A stretch of 36,257 nt of DNA from positions 1 to 36,257 of the forward strand of contig JAXGVG010000001.1 of assembly GCA_040773965.1 (NCBI GenBank), given 5' to 3'. Positions 14,338-22,097 of this stretch are shown piece by piece. This stretch comes from JAXGVG01 sp040773965 (lineage in GTDB: Bacteria; Pseudomonadota; Alphaproteobacteria; UBA9219). Position 1 is the stretch's first letter; every line of letters starts with the position of its first letter. The notes beneath the pieces were generated by a model. That model saw only the letters and a program-made list of their open reading frames with translations. It did not search any database and had not been told where the DNA came from. The position numbers and the translations under genes were made by a program.

Positions 14338-16090
14338 TGCGCATTTCCTCAAGTGGTGTGCATCCCATGACGGCGAGCCCGCCAGCGATGACCGTTTGCA
14401 CGGCCTTGACGAGCACAAGCCTTGCGCGCGTCAGGGCGGGGTTGTCGGGAAGGATGAAACGGAGTGTAGCATTGTCGTTGCCCTTGTTCCACAGGCTGTG
14501 AAAAACGGCGGCAAGATCCATGAGATAGAAGGCGATCCGGTGCGGCTCCTGGGCCTGAGCCGCCGCCTCAACAACACGGGGCCAGTTGGCTAGAAAGCGG
14601 ATCAGGGCCAGCTCGTCCGGCGAATGAAGGGCGCTGGCGTCGATTTTGGCCAATGCTTTGGCCGATTGATCCGCATCGGGCATCATTTCAGCCACATGGC
14701 GCAAAACGGAACAGCAACGCGCGTGCGCGTATTGCACATAAAAAACGGGATTGTCGCGCGTTTGCTCGACGACTTTGGCAAAATCGAACTCAAGCTCGGA
14801 CTCGGGGGCGCGGGTCAGCATGAAAAAGCGCACGGCCCCTGCCCCCACCTGCTCCACCATTTCGCGCAGCGTGATGAGATTGCCGGAACGCTTGGACAGC
14901 TTCACCGGCACGCCGTTCTTAAATATTTTAACGATGTTGTTGTAGATGACTTCGAGACGCGCCTTGTTATCGCTGAAGGCGGCTACGGCCGGACGCATGC
15001 GGTCGAGATAGCCGCCGTGATCCGTGCCGAGGATGTTGATCATGTACATAAAGCCGCGCTCGATCTTGTCATGGTGATAGGCAAGATCGGGCATCATGTA
15101 CGTCCATGCGCCGTCGCGTTTTTTGAGCGGCCTGTCGGTGCTATCCCCAAAACGGCTGGAGCGGAAAAGCGTGAGCGGCACGGGCTCCCAGTCCTCCATC
15201 GCCTTGCCCTTGGGCGGCGGTAGCGTGCCCACGTAGATAAGACCCTTGTCTTCAAGGAGCTTGAAAACCTTGTCGAGCGTGCCGTTTTCAATCAATTCGC
15301 GTTCATTGGTGAACACGTCGTGATGAATGCCGATAAGATCGAGATCCTCGCGGATCATGCCCATAATAAAATTCACGGCAAAGTCGCGGAGAGGAGCGAA
15401 CCATTCGGCTTCGGCTTTGCCCAGCCATTTTTTGCCATCGCGTTTGGCAAGCGCCGCCGCGACGTCCTTCAGGTATTCGCCGGGATACATGCCTTGCGGA
15501 ATTTCGCCGATGTTTTCGCCCAGCGCCTCGCGGTAGCGCAGATAGGTCGAGCGCGCGAGGGTATCCACCTGAGCGCCCGCGTCGTTAAAATAGTATTCGC
15601 GCGTGACGGCGTAACCCGCTTTGGTGAGAAGATTGCAGAGCGTATCGCCGATTACCGCGCCGCGCACGTGCCCCGCGTGCATGGGGCCTGTCGGATTTGC
15701 GGATACGAACTCGATGTTCACACGTTCTTTCTTGCCGAGCGCGCTGTCGCCATAGGCAATGCCCGCGTTCAGAATTTCTTTGAGTTCGTTCTGCCAGACT
15801 TCGGGTTTGAGGCGAAGGTTTATGAAACCGGGCCCGGCGACGTCCACGCTTGTCACGTTTGGAAGCGCTACCAGTTTCGGCTTCAGCAGTTCGGCAATCG
15901 CGCGCGGCGGTTTACCGGCGGATTTAGCCAGCATCATCGCGACGTTTGTGGCGAGATCGCCGTGCGCCGGGTCGCGCGGGGGTTCGACGATAAAAACGGG
16001 CATCGGCGCATTCAACGCCAACGCCCCCGATTTGATCAGGTCGTCTAGAATGGCCGTAACGGCCGCGTGCATGGTTTTAAAGATGGTCAT
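14318..16090 (-). CDS. argS: arginyl-tRNA synthetase
   Basis: A 590-residue class I aminoacyl-tRNA synthetase charging tRNA-Arg. The start at 16090 (MTIFKTMHAAV) fits the family; the frame is open further upstream, but that would cross the divergent antitoxin promoter. It has the Add-1 N-terminal domain with VEPPRDPAHGDLATNVAM (~35-52). The HIGH motif is HAGH at 138-141 (ANPTGPMHAGHVRG), the KMSKS-like motif is VKLSKRSGN, and a DALR anticodon-binding domain lies at the end (FYVQYAHARCCSVLRH and following). No convincing Shine-Dalgarno precedes the ATG. It shares its upstream region with the divergent dinJ-yafQ pair. Confidence 0.96.
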   Translation of the reverse strand: MTIFKTMHAAVTAILDDLIKSGALALNAPMPVFIVEPPRDPAHGDLATNVAMMLAKSAGKPPRAIAELLKPKLVALPNVTSVDVAGPGFINLRLKPEVWQNELKEILNAGIAYGDSALGKKERVNIEFVSANPTGPMHAGHVRGAVIGDTLCNLLTKAGYAVTREYYFNDAGAQVDTLARSTYLRYREALGENIGEIPQGMYPGEYLKDVAAALAKRDGKKWLGKAEAEWFAPLRDFAVNFIMGMIREDLDLIGIHHDVFTNERELIENGTLDKVFKLLEDKGLIYVGTLPPPKGKAMEDWEPVPLTLFRSSRFGDSTDRPLKKRDGAWTYMMPDLAYHHDKIERGFMYMINILGTDHGGYLDRMRPAVAAFSDNKARLEVIYNNIVKIFKNGVPVKLSKRSGNLITLREMVEQVGAGAVRFFMLTRAPESELEFDFAKVVEQTRDNPVFYVQYAHARCCSVLRHVAEMMPDADQSAKALAKIDASALHSPDELALIRFLANWPRVVEAAAQAQEPHRIAFYLMDLAAVFHSLWNKGNDNATLRFILPDNPALTRARLVLVKAVQTVIAGGLAVMGCTPLEEMRNEQPNA

Positions 16091-16157
16091 GAGGGTATGT
16101 TTTCGCTCATTTCTCAATAAATTCAAGAGCATTTTTACTGTATTAAAGATGTTGCAA

Positions 16158-16179
16158 TTGTATAGCAAATGCTATACAA
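16158..16179 (+). promoter_or_regulatory. palindromic operator of the dinJ-yafQ promoter
   Basis: A perfect inverted repeat, TTGTATAGC (16158-16166) / GCTATACAA (16171-16179), with a four-base centre. It overlaps the likely promoter of the downstream toxin-antitoxin pair (TTGCAA at 16152-16157 as -35, TATACA at 16173-16178 as -10, spacing 15). RelB/DinJ antitoxins are ribbon-helix-helix proteins that bind such palindromes and repress their own operon, so this is the expected autoregulatory site. It also lies in the 5' region of argS, which reads the other way. Confidence 0.75.
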
Positions 16180-16198
16180 CATATCAAGGAGGAAAAAC

Positions 16199-16456
16199 AT
16201 GCGCAAAACGGAAATGATCAATACACGCCTTGAGCCCAAGCTGAAAAAATCTTCCGAGGCTATATTCGCCCGTTTGGGGGTTTCTACTTCTGAAGCCATT
16301 ACCATGTTCTTGAATCAGGTGGTTATGCATAAGGGATTCCCCTTTCCAATTCGCATTCCAAATGCCCAAACGCGAGCGGCCATAAAAGAGGCAAAAGAAA
16401 GACGCAACCTTGAATCGCACGCTGATTTTTCTTCTTATTTAAAAACAATCAAGTAG
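16199..16456 (+). CDS. dinJ: antitoxin, RelB/DinJ family
   Basis: An 85-residue antitoxin. The ATG at 16199 has an ideal AAGGAGG five bases upstream; an in-frame ATG at 16169 lies inside the operator and is rejected. The N-terminus (TEMINTRLEPKLKKSSEAIF) is a ribbon-helix-helix DNA-binding domain. The conserved RelB/DinJ signature LGVSTSEAITMFLNQVV, then GFPFPIRIPN, follows. The C-terminal helix would wrap the YafQ toxin and block its active site. The toxin gene starts eight bases after its stop. Free antitoxin is normally degraded by cellular proteases, releasing toxin. Confidence 0.92.
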   Translation: MRKTEMINTRLEPKLKKSSEAIFARLGVSTSEAITMFLNQVVMHKGFPFPIRIPNAQTRAAIKEAKERRNLESHADFSSYLKTIK

Positions 16457-16464
16457 CTTGCGCG

Positions 16465-16731
16465 ATGCGTTCCCTCGTTATTCGCAAACGGTTTGACCGT
16501 GATATCAAGCTTGCCCGCAAACGCGGCAAAAAGATAGACAAGCTGCGCGGTGTTGTTGACGATCTTCAGGCCGGAAGACCATTGGCTGCCCGGCACAGGC
16601 CTCATCTGCTTGGTGGCGAATGGCAGGATTGTTGGGAATGCCACATCGAACCTGACTGGCTGCTCATTTATCAGCTTACCGAAGATGAGCTTGTTCTCAT
16701 CCGCACAGGTACGCATAGCGATTTGTTCTAA
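16465..16731 (+). CDS. yafQ: mRNA interferase toxin, YafQ family
   Basis: An 88-residue RelE-superfamily toxin that cuts mRNA on the ribosome. The active-site residues of E. coli YafQ (H50, H63, D67, H87) have equivalents with the same spacing: H47 in HLLGGEW, H60 and D64 in CHIEPDWLLIY, and H84 in RTGTHSDLF. The toxin therefore looks catalytically intact. It follows its antitoxin by eight bases, and its TAA overlaps the stop codon of the convergent dgt gene (overlap 16728-16731). The pair sits between argS and dgt, which are normally neighbours in this class. Confidence 0.93.
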   Translation: MRSLVIRKRFDRDIKLARKRGKKIDKLRGVVDDLQAGRPLAARHRPHLLGGEWQDCWECHIEPDWLLIYQLTEDELVLIRTGTHSDLF

Positions 16732-17927
16732 ATCATCGTCTCCGTCGAGAAAAACTTTTTGTGCTCCTGCACGGCGAAGCGGTCGGTCATGCCCGCGATG
16801 TAATCCGCGATCATGCGCGCCTTTACGTTCTCATCGTTCTCCTGTCCCTGAAGCCGGGCGAACCAGTCGCTTGGCAAGCAGTCCGGCTTGTTCATCAAAA
16901 ACGCGAACAGGTCTTTCACGACGCGTTCAGCCTTGGCGCAGGCGTGATTGACGCGGGCGTGCTGATACATGCGGTGGCGCAGAAATTCGCGAATGACGTT
17001 CTGGTGCTGCGCCATGCCGAAGCTGAACTTGATCGTCGGTTGCGGGGCGCGGCGGATATCGTTGGCAGAGCCCGGCTTTAACATCAGGATCGCCGCCCGC
17101 GAGGTGTCGAGCAAATCCGTAATCATCGAGCCGATAACCTGACGCACTGTAGCGGACATGATGCGGGGCTTTTCGGCGTCCGGGTGATGGCGCTTCATGT
17201 CTTCAAGAATCGGGCCGAAAAGCGGCAGGTTCCTGAGATCGTCGAAATCGAAGAAGCCGGCGCGAAAGCCGTCGTCGATGTCGTGCGTGTTGTAGGCTAT
17301 TTCATCCGACAACGCGGCTACCTGCGCCTCCGGTCCCGCGAAGTTCGCCAGTTCCAGATCGCACCGTTCGTTGAATGCGGCGATGGTGGGGGACAGCGGC
17401 TCCCCGTTCTTTCCGTTAAGAAGCGGGCCGTTGTGCTTGACGACGCCTTCCAGCGTTTCCCATGTCAGGTTGAGGCCGTCGAATTGAAGGTAGCGGCGTT
17501 CAAGCCGGGTCAGAACGCGGAACGTTTGATCGTTATGGCTGAATCCGCCGTAAGGCGTCATAACGGCGGCCAGCGCGTCCTCGCCCGCGTGGCCGAAACA
17601 CGTGTGGCCGAGATCGTGCGCCAGAGCCACCGTCTCGGTAAGGTCCTCGTTCAATCCCATGGCGCGCGCGATCGAGCGGGCGATTTGCGCCACTTCCAGT
17701 GAATGAGTGAGCCGTGTGCGGTAATAATCGCCTTCGCTTTCGATGAACACCTGGGTCTTGTTGCGCAGCTTGCGGAAAGCGCCGGAATGGATGATACGGT
17801 CCCGGTCGCGCTGGAACTCCGTGCGCGTCGCGCTGGGAGCTTCGGGGAAGAGCCGCCCGCGCGTTTCCGCCGCTTTTGTGGCGTAAGGGGCCGCCGGAAC
17901 GCTCGAATCTTGCAAATAAGTAGCCAT
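16728..17927 (-). CDS. dgt: deoxyguanosinetriphosphate triphosphohydrolase-like protein
   Basis: A 399-residue HD-domain dNTP triphosphohydrolase that hydrolyses dNTPs to nucleosides and triphosphate, balancing the pool. Metal-binding HD residues are visible: H75 (TRLTHSLEVA), H104-D105 (ALAHDLGHTCFGHAGEDAL) and a later Asp in ALSDEIAYNTHDIDDG. The N-terminal TEFQRDRDRIIHSGAFRKL is diagnostic of the family. No strong ribosome site is seen before the ATG. It is probably the first gene of the original dgt-argS-SPOR-nagZ-scpAB series, now separated from argS by the toxin-antitoxin pair. Confidence 0.95.
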   Translation of the reverse strand: MATYLQDSSVPAAPYATKAAETRGRLFPEAPSATRTEFQRDRDRIIHSGAFRKLRNKTQVFIESEGDYYRTRLTHSLEVAQIARSIARAMGLNEDLTETVALAHDLGHTCFGHAGEDALAAVMTPYGGFSHNDQTFRVLTRLERRYLQFDGLNLTWETLEGVVKHNGPLLNGKNGEPLSPTIAAFNERCDLELANFAGPEAQVAALSDEIAYNTHDIDDGFRAGFFDFDDLRNLPLFGPILEDMKRHHPDAEKPRIMSATVRQVIGSMITDLLDTSRAAILMLKPGSANDIRRAPQPTIKFSFGMAQHQNVIREFLRHRMYQHARVNHACAKAERVVKDLFAFLMNKPDCLPSDWFARLQGQENDENVKARMIADYIAGMTDRFAVQEHKKFFSTETMI

Positions 17928-17995
17928 GCCGCCACACTAGCGAGGCAACTTGCTTTTGGCTAGCTCTAAGCATGGAAGACCATTGAAGAGGATTG

Positions 17996-18037
17996 ACGGA
18001 AAATCCGTTTGACGTATTCCGTTAAACGTGTTATCCT
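17996..18037 (+). promoter_or_regulatory. promoter and operator of higBA
   Basis: A strong sigma-70-type promoter: TTGACG (18009-18014), a 17-base spacer and TATCCT (18032-18037). An inverted repeat ACGGA (17996-18000)-AAA-TCCGT (18004-18008) abuts the -35 box, and TCCGTTTGACG is echoed by TCCGTTAAACG ten bases on, giving repeated half-sites for the HigA repressor. The predicted transcription start falls at the toxin ATG (18043), implying a leaderless or near-leaderless mRNA. Confidence 0.6.
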
Positions 18038-18042
18038 TCGCT

Positions 18043-18324
18043 ATGATCTGTAGTTGGAAGAATCGCGCGTCGCGCCTGCTATGGCAGGATCCGCCTGTTT
18101 CCAAATTCAGGGGGCTGGATGTTTCTCTGGCCGTTGAAAGACTTGCGCTTTTGAATGCCGCGCAAAGTTTGCAGCAGATATCGCCTTTAAAAAGCGTCGG
18201 GCTTCATGCGTTGAAGGGCAGCCGCAAGGGACAGTGGGCCATCCATGTCAACGGTCCCTGGCGCATATGTTTCAAGTTTCGTGAAGGTCACGTTTGGGAC
18301 GTTGAAATTGTCGATTATCACTAA
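18043..18324 (+). CDS. higB: toxin, HigB/RelE family
   Basis: A 93-residue RelE-superfamily toxin of the HigB (plasmid maintenance killer) type, a ribosome-dependent mRNA endonuclease. Family features are LHALKGSRKGQWAIHVNG, then PWRICFKF and the ending VWDVEIVDYH, the standard HigB C-terminus. The ATG at 18043 is preferred; a GTG at 18028 lies inside the -10 region. No Shine-Dalgarno precedes it, consistent with a leaderless message. Toxin precedes antitoxin, the usual reversed order of higBA. The N-terminal segment (MICSWKNRASRLLWQ) differs from the common MIxSFxxKxTE pattern but aligns in position. Confidence 0.9.
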   Translation: MICSWKNRASRLLWQDPPVSKFRGLDVSLAVERLALLNAAQSLQQISPLKSVGLHALKGSRKGQWAIHVNGPWRICFKFREGHVWDVEIVDYH

Positions 18325-18344
18325 TGGAAGAAAAGGAGGTTCCC

Positions 18345-18665
18345 ATGGCCATTCCCGTCGTTCACCCCGGTTCGCTTTTGCGCCGTGAGCTTGAATCGCG
18401 CGGCCTGTCGGCGACCCGGCTGGCGCTCGATCTCGGCATTCCCCAAAGCCGCGTGGCGGAAATTTTGCGGGGACGACGCTCCATATCGCCCGACACGGCC
18501 TACCGGCTTGGCCTTTACCTGGGCACGGGAGGGGCTTTGTGGCTCAATCTTCAGGCGCAGCACGATTTATCGTTGCTGGAGCGCGATCGCGGTTCCGATA
18601 TTCAGCACGAAATAAGACTTCCTCCCCGGCGGCAAGGTTCGTCGCGCGGCGAAGCTCATGCCTGA
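18345..18665 (+). CDS. higA: antitoxin, HigA family (XRE helix-turn-helix)
   Basis: A 106-residue antitoxin. The ATG at 18345 has AAGGAGG six bases upstream. An ATG at 18324, overlapping the toxin stop (TAATG), is also in frame but less well placed. The family signature HPGSLLRRELESRGLS leads into a helix-turn-helix (ATRLALDLGIPQSRVAEILRG, split as two helices) and RRSISPDTAYRLGLYLG. The LWLNLQAQHDL segment is typical of HigA. It represses its own promoter and neutralises HigB. The C-terminal ~15 residues are unusually basic. Its stop lies inside the start of xth (8-base overlap). Confidence 0.92.
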   Translation: MAIPVVHPGSLLRRELESRGLSATRLALDLGIPQSRVAEILRGRRSISPDTAYRLGLYLGTGGALWLNLQAQHDLSLLERDRGSDIQHEIRLPPRRQGSSRGEAHA

Positions 18666-19440
18666 AAATATGCGTATCGCGGCCTGGAACGTCAATTCGG
18701 TGAAGGCAAGAATGCCGAACATCACGGCCTGGCTTGAAACGGCCAGACCGGACGTTCTGCTTTTGCAGGAAATCAAGTGCGAGAGCGACGCTTTTCCCCG
18801 CATGGAATTCGCCGCGCTGGGCTACAGGGCCGCCGTTGCGGGCCAGAAGGCTTACAACGGCGTGGCCATCCTGAGCCGCGAGACGCCCGAGGACGTTCTC
18901 GACAGCCTTCCCGGCGATCCGGGCGACACGCAGGCGCGTTATATCGAAGCCACCGTTCAGGGCGTTCGCGTGGCCAGCATCTATTTGCCTAACGGCAATC
19001 CCGTCGGCTCGGAGAAATACGCCTATAAACTGGATTGGATGAAAAGGCTGAAGGATCGCATCGAGGAGCTTCTGGAAAAGGAAATGTCGGCCGTTCTCGG
19101 TGGCGACTATAACGTCATCCCATCGCCTGAGGACGTTTACGATCCTGAAGGCTGGGAGGACGACGCGCTTTATCGTCCCGAAACGCGCGCCGCTTTCCGT
19201 GAACTGATTCATACCGGCATGACGGAGGCTTTCCGTGCCCTGCACCCGCATCAAAAACATGCTTATACGTTTTGGGATTATCAGGGTGGATCATGGCAGC
19301 GCGACAACGGCTTGCGCATCGATCATTTTCTGCTGTCGCCGGAAGCGGTGGACCGCATGACCAAATGCTTTATCGACCGGACGCCGCGCGGACAGGACAA
19401 GGCGTCGGACCATGCCCCGGTCGTTCTGGATATCGCCTAA
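18658..19440 (+). CDS. xth: exodeoxyribonuclease III (AP endonuclease)
   Basis: A 260-residue exonuclease III-family enzyme that cleaves DNA at abasic sites and removes 3' blocking groups. Motifs in order: IAAWNVNSVKAR, LLLQEIKCES (metal-binding Glu), YNGVAILSR, SIYLPNGNPVGSEKY, LGGDYNVIPSPEDV (catalytic Asp/Asn), LRIDHFLLS and DKASDHAPVV (catalytic His). All catalytic residues seem present. The ATG at 18658 overlaps the higA stop; an ATG at 18670 (MRIAAWN) also fits the family and may be the true start. No separate promoter is evident, so it may be transcribed with higBA. It converges on the next gene with a four-base overlap. Confidence 0.95.
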   Translation: MPENMRIAAWNVNSVKARMPNITAWLETARPDVLLLQEIKCESDAFPRMEFAALGYRAAVAGQKAYNGVAILSRETPEDVLDSLPGDPGDTQARYIEATVQGVRVASIYLPNGNPVGSEKYAYKLDWMKRLKDRIEELLEKEMSAVLGGDYNVIPSPEDVYDPEGWEDDALYRPETRAAFRELIHTGMTEAFRALHPHQKHAYTFWDYQGGSWQRDNGLRIDHFLLSPEAVDRMTKCFIDRTPRGQDKASDHAPVVLDIA

Positions 19441-19901
19441 AACATTTTGTCGATTTCGGCCTGGTCCGCCGCGCCCTCGAAACCGTGAACGATCGCGCCG
19501 CCGTCGTCGACAAGGCCTTGCAACTGCATGGAATGCATCTGGGCCATATCCCGGAACTTGTCCAGATTGCCTTCTTCCAGCGCTAGCCGGAGCAGTTTGC
19601 GCGTTTCGACGATCATGGCGTTGATTTCAAGCGCGAGCCGGTCGAACTTCTCGCGCGATTCGGGCGGCGCCTGATGATAGGCCTCGATCGCCAGGGGTCC
19701 CCAGTGCAAACCGCTTTCCGTAAAATGCTCCACGTAGGTCTTGAATTGCCACTTGTCGACGTCGTCGAGAAGATCCGGCATGTCAGGCAGCATGTTGAGC
19801 ATCATGATCACTTCGTTGAAGTGATTGAAATAGTCCGTCGACAGCAAAGACCTTGGGTCGATGTTTGTCCCGTTGATTTTTTCAAGAAGCTCTTCGGTCA
19901 T
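19437..19901 (-). CDS. hypothetical protein, mostly helical
   Basis: A 154-residue soluble acidic protein I cannot assign. It is predominantly helical, with segments such as FNHFNEVIMMLNMLPDMPD, ESREKFDRLALEINAMIVET and LEEGNLDKFRDMAQMHSMQL, and no Cys cluster, signal peptide or membrane segment. Composition resembles its housekeeping neighbours rather than the toxin-antitoxin genes, so it is probably a lineage-conserved protein. It converges on xth with a four-base overlap. No good Shine-Dalgarno is seen at the ATG. Confidence 0.72.
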   Translation of the reverse strand: MTEELLEKINGTNIDPRSLLSTDYFNHFNEVIMMLNMLPDMPDLLDDVDKWQFKTYVEHFTESGLHWGPLAIEAYHQAPPESREKFDRLALEINAMIVETRKLLRLALEEGNLDKFRDMAQMHSMQLQGLVDDGGAIVHGFEGAADQAEIDKMF

Positions 19902-19960
19902 GGGCTTTTTCTAAAGCAAAGCCCCCTAAAGAAAAATTAAAAAGATGGAGCGGGCAAGCC

Positions 19961-21148
19961 TCACTTGTGCCGGATCTGCATGACGCCCATGAAAAAAGCC
20001 GCAAAACCGAGCTGAATCCCGCCCACGATGCAGGTGACGGCGACGATCAAGACGCGCATGGCGTTCCGATAGTCGAGGGCCCCAAAATCCCTTACAGTCC
20101 AAAGGTTTATAAGCCACCCCACAGCCGAAAGGCCCAGCGCGATCAGGATTCCCGCCAGCACCAGAAGGCGTTCGAGGGTAAGGCCGCTTACAAGCTTTTC
20201 GAAACGCCGGGACGATGGAATGATGCCGTTGCGCATGGCGTATGTCCGCGCCATGAAGCCGAACGTGATGCTTTGGACCCCGACAAGTATGCCGACCGCG
20301 CCCACAAGGAGGGTATGCACGTCGAGTCCGACGCCTTCCGCGATTTTCATGGGTCCCGGGAGCAGGAGCCCGGCGATCATTAGCCCCATAACGATCATGG
20401 CCAGCCCCGGATAGAGGTAAAGCCAGCGGGGCGAGTAAAGCAGCAGAAAACGCAAATGCCGCCAGCCGTCCCGCCAGGGGTGAAGGTGGGGTTTGCGCCC
20501 TCTTCCGTCAGGTCTCAGCTTTACCGGCACCTCGGCAATGCGAAGGTTGTGAAGCGCGCCGCGAACGATCATTTCGCTGGCGTACTCCATCCCGATGGTG
20601 CGCAGATCGAGGCCGAGGATGGCCCGGCGGTCGAAACCGCGCAGGCCGCAATGAAAATCGCCGATGGGTATGTTGAAAAACAGCTTGCCGAGGGCCGTAA
20701 GAACGGGATTTCCAAGGTATTTATTGAGGAAAGGCATGGCGCCCGGCTCGATCCCGCCCTTGAACCGGTTCCCCACGACAAGGTCGTTACCCGCACGAAG
20801 CCTGGCGAGGATAGGCATAAGATCGGCAAAGTCGTAGCTGTCGTCGGCGTCGCCTATGATGACGTAACGTCCCCTGGCCGCCGCGATTCCGCCCGCCAAC
20901 GCCGCGCCGTAGCCCCGCTCGGCAACCTGTACGACCCGCGCATCGTAAGACCGCGCGACGGTGACGGAGTTGTCGTTGCTGCCGTTGTCGGCCACGATTA
21001 TCTCGCCGTCGATAGTGTTGAGGGTTAAAAAGTCGCGCGCCTTTTTTAAACAGGACGGAAGCGTCCGCGCTTCGTTCAGGCACGGCATCACGATCGAAAG
21101 CTCGATTTCCGGGTAAGAGAGCGGCAGCAGGTCTTGGGTGGCGGACAT
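19961..21148 (-). CDS. family 2 glycosyltransferase with C-terminal membrane domain
   Basis: A 395-residue membrane glycosyltransferase of the polyprenyl-phosphate (DPM1-like) type. The GT-A domain occupies ~1-230: LSIVMPCLNEARTLPSC, then IIVADNGSNDNS, the metal-binding IGDADDSYDF, and VVGNRFKGG. GDFHCGLRGFDR and GMEYASEMIVRGA are typical acceptor-side motifs. About four hydrophobic helices follow (~245-270, ~283-305, ~330-350 and ~365-390), which anchor it to the inner membrane. Such enzymes usually load a sugar on undecaprenyl phosphate for surface glycans. No partner glycan genes are nearby, so the product is unknown. Confidence 0.9.
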   Translation of the reverse strand: MSATQDLLPLSYPEIELSIVMPCLNEARTLPSCLKKARDFLTLNTIDGEIIVADNGSNDNSVTVARSYDARVVQVAERGYGAALAGGIAAARGRYVIIGDADDSYDFADLMPILARLRAGNDLVVGNRFKGGIEPGAMPFLNKYLGNPVLTALGKLFFNIPIGDFHCGLRGFDRRAILGLDLRTIGMEYASEMIVRGALHNLRIAEVPVKLRPDGRGRKPHLHPWRDGWRHLRFLLLYSPRWLYLYPGLAMIVMGLMIAGLLLPGPMKIAEGVGLDVHTLLVGAVGILVGVQSITFGFMARTYAMRNGIIPSSRRFEKLVSGLTLERLLVLAGILIALGLSAVGWLINLWTVRDFGALDYRNAMRVLIVAVTCIVGGIQLGFAAFFMGVMQIRHK

Positions 21149-21167
21149 GGCGGCTATACAAAGAGGG

Positions 21168-21257
21168 TGGCGGATGGGGTGAGATTCGAACTCACGGTAC
21201 CCTTGCGGGCACGCCGGTTTTCAAGACCGGTGCCTTAAACCACTCGGCCACCCATCC
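21168..21257 (-). tRNA. tRNA-Ser, anticodon UGA
   Basis: A complete serine tRNA of 90 bases with encoded CCA. Read on the minus strand it begins GGATGGGTGGCCGAGTGG; the acceptor stem GGATGGG pairs with CCCATCC, followed by discriminator G and CCA. The anticodon stem CCGGT/ACCGG encloses the loop CTTGAAA, giving anticodon TGA (plus-strand TCA at 21221-21223). A long variable arm (class II) and the GTTCGAATC T-loop are present. It reads UCN-family codons, chiefly UCA. It lies 19 bases upstream of the glycosyltransferase start. Confidence 0.97.
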
Positions 21258-21463
21258 GTGTGCAGCAATCTACATAAACCGGCCATGAAAGCAAAGCGGA
21301 AGGAAAAAAGGCCGATCCCGCTTTCGCTCCGGTATGCAGGGGCTTCGGGGGACAGGCCGCGGCCACCCTCTGCCCCGTCTTTCGTTGATTGGCTTTCCGG
21401 CCTATAATGACCCCGACAGGCGTAGCGGGTTTCACATGCGCCGGAAGATGGCCGGAGGAGAAA

Positions 21464-22027
21464 ATGACTTTTGCCGGAAAGCCGTTAAGCGCCGTCGTTC
21501 TCCTCATCGGAATGGCTCTGTCGGGGTGCGCTTTTTTCGCTCGCGCGCCAATCGGCAACCCGTCCGTGCCGCAACCGGCGAAAGACGTCGATCTGCAAAA
21601 ATATCTTGGCCGCTGGTACGAGATTGCGCGCTACGAAGCGCGTTTTCAGCGCGATTGCGAGGCGGTCGCGGCGGATTACAGTTTGAGGCCCGACGGACAA
21701 ATCGGCGTCGTCAATTCCTGCCGCAGGAAAACCCTCGATGCGCCCGTGGATTCCGTTGAAGGGCGCGCCTATGTCGTCGAGGGCAGCCGAAACGCCAAAT
21801 TGCGCGTCTCTTTCTTCTGGCCTTTTTACGGGAACTATTGGATTCTGGATCGTGGCGACGATTACGAATGGGCCATCGTCGGCGAACCGTCGGGCCGCTA
21901 TCTGTGGCTTCTGTTCAGAACGCCGCATCCCCCGGAGGCAGTGCAACAAGCCGTGAAAGCCCGCGCCGCGGAAATGGGCTACGAAACCAACCTGTTAAGA
22001 ACCACGAAGCATCAGGGTCTGAACTGA
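21464..22027 (+). CDS. lipocalin-family outer-membrane lipoprotein (Blc-like)
   Basis: A 187-residue lipoprotein. The ATG at 21464 has GGAGGAG just upstream and gives a clean lipoprotein signal (hydrophobic ~8-20, lipobox LSGC with Cys22). Lipocalin signatures follow: LGRWYEIARYEARFQRDCE (the GxW motif), the pair FFWPFYGNYWILD and DYEWAIVGEPSGRYLWLL, and RTPHP. Bacterial lipocalins of the Blc type bind fatty acids or lysophospholipids and help maintain the envelope. Two conserved Cys after the GxW region may form a disulfide. The longer frame upstream (from 21389) is not needed. Confidence 0.93.
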   Translation: MTFAGKPLSAVVLLIGMALSGCAFFARAPIGNPSVPQPAKDVDLQKYLGRWYEIARYEARFQRDCEAVAADYSLRPDGQIGVVNSCRRKTLDAPVDSVEGRAYVVEGSRNAKLRVSFFWPFYGNYWILDRGDDYEWAIVGEPSGRYLWLLFRTPHPPEAVQQAVKARAAEMGYETNLLRTTKHQGLN

Positions 22028-22097
22028 TAATTAGCGTGGGGTTGCTTCGTAGTAAACCGAGGTTATTACTTTCTCTCCCGCAGGGTTGGGCAAAAAA

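Noticed and set aside
16091..16168. N-terminal extension of argS to 16168
   Set aside because: It would run through the dinJ operator and promoter; the family's conserved N-terminus begins at 16090.
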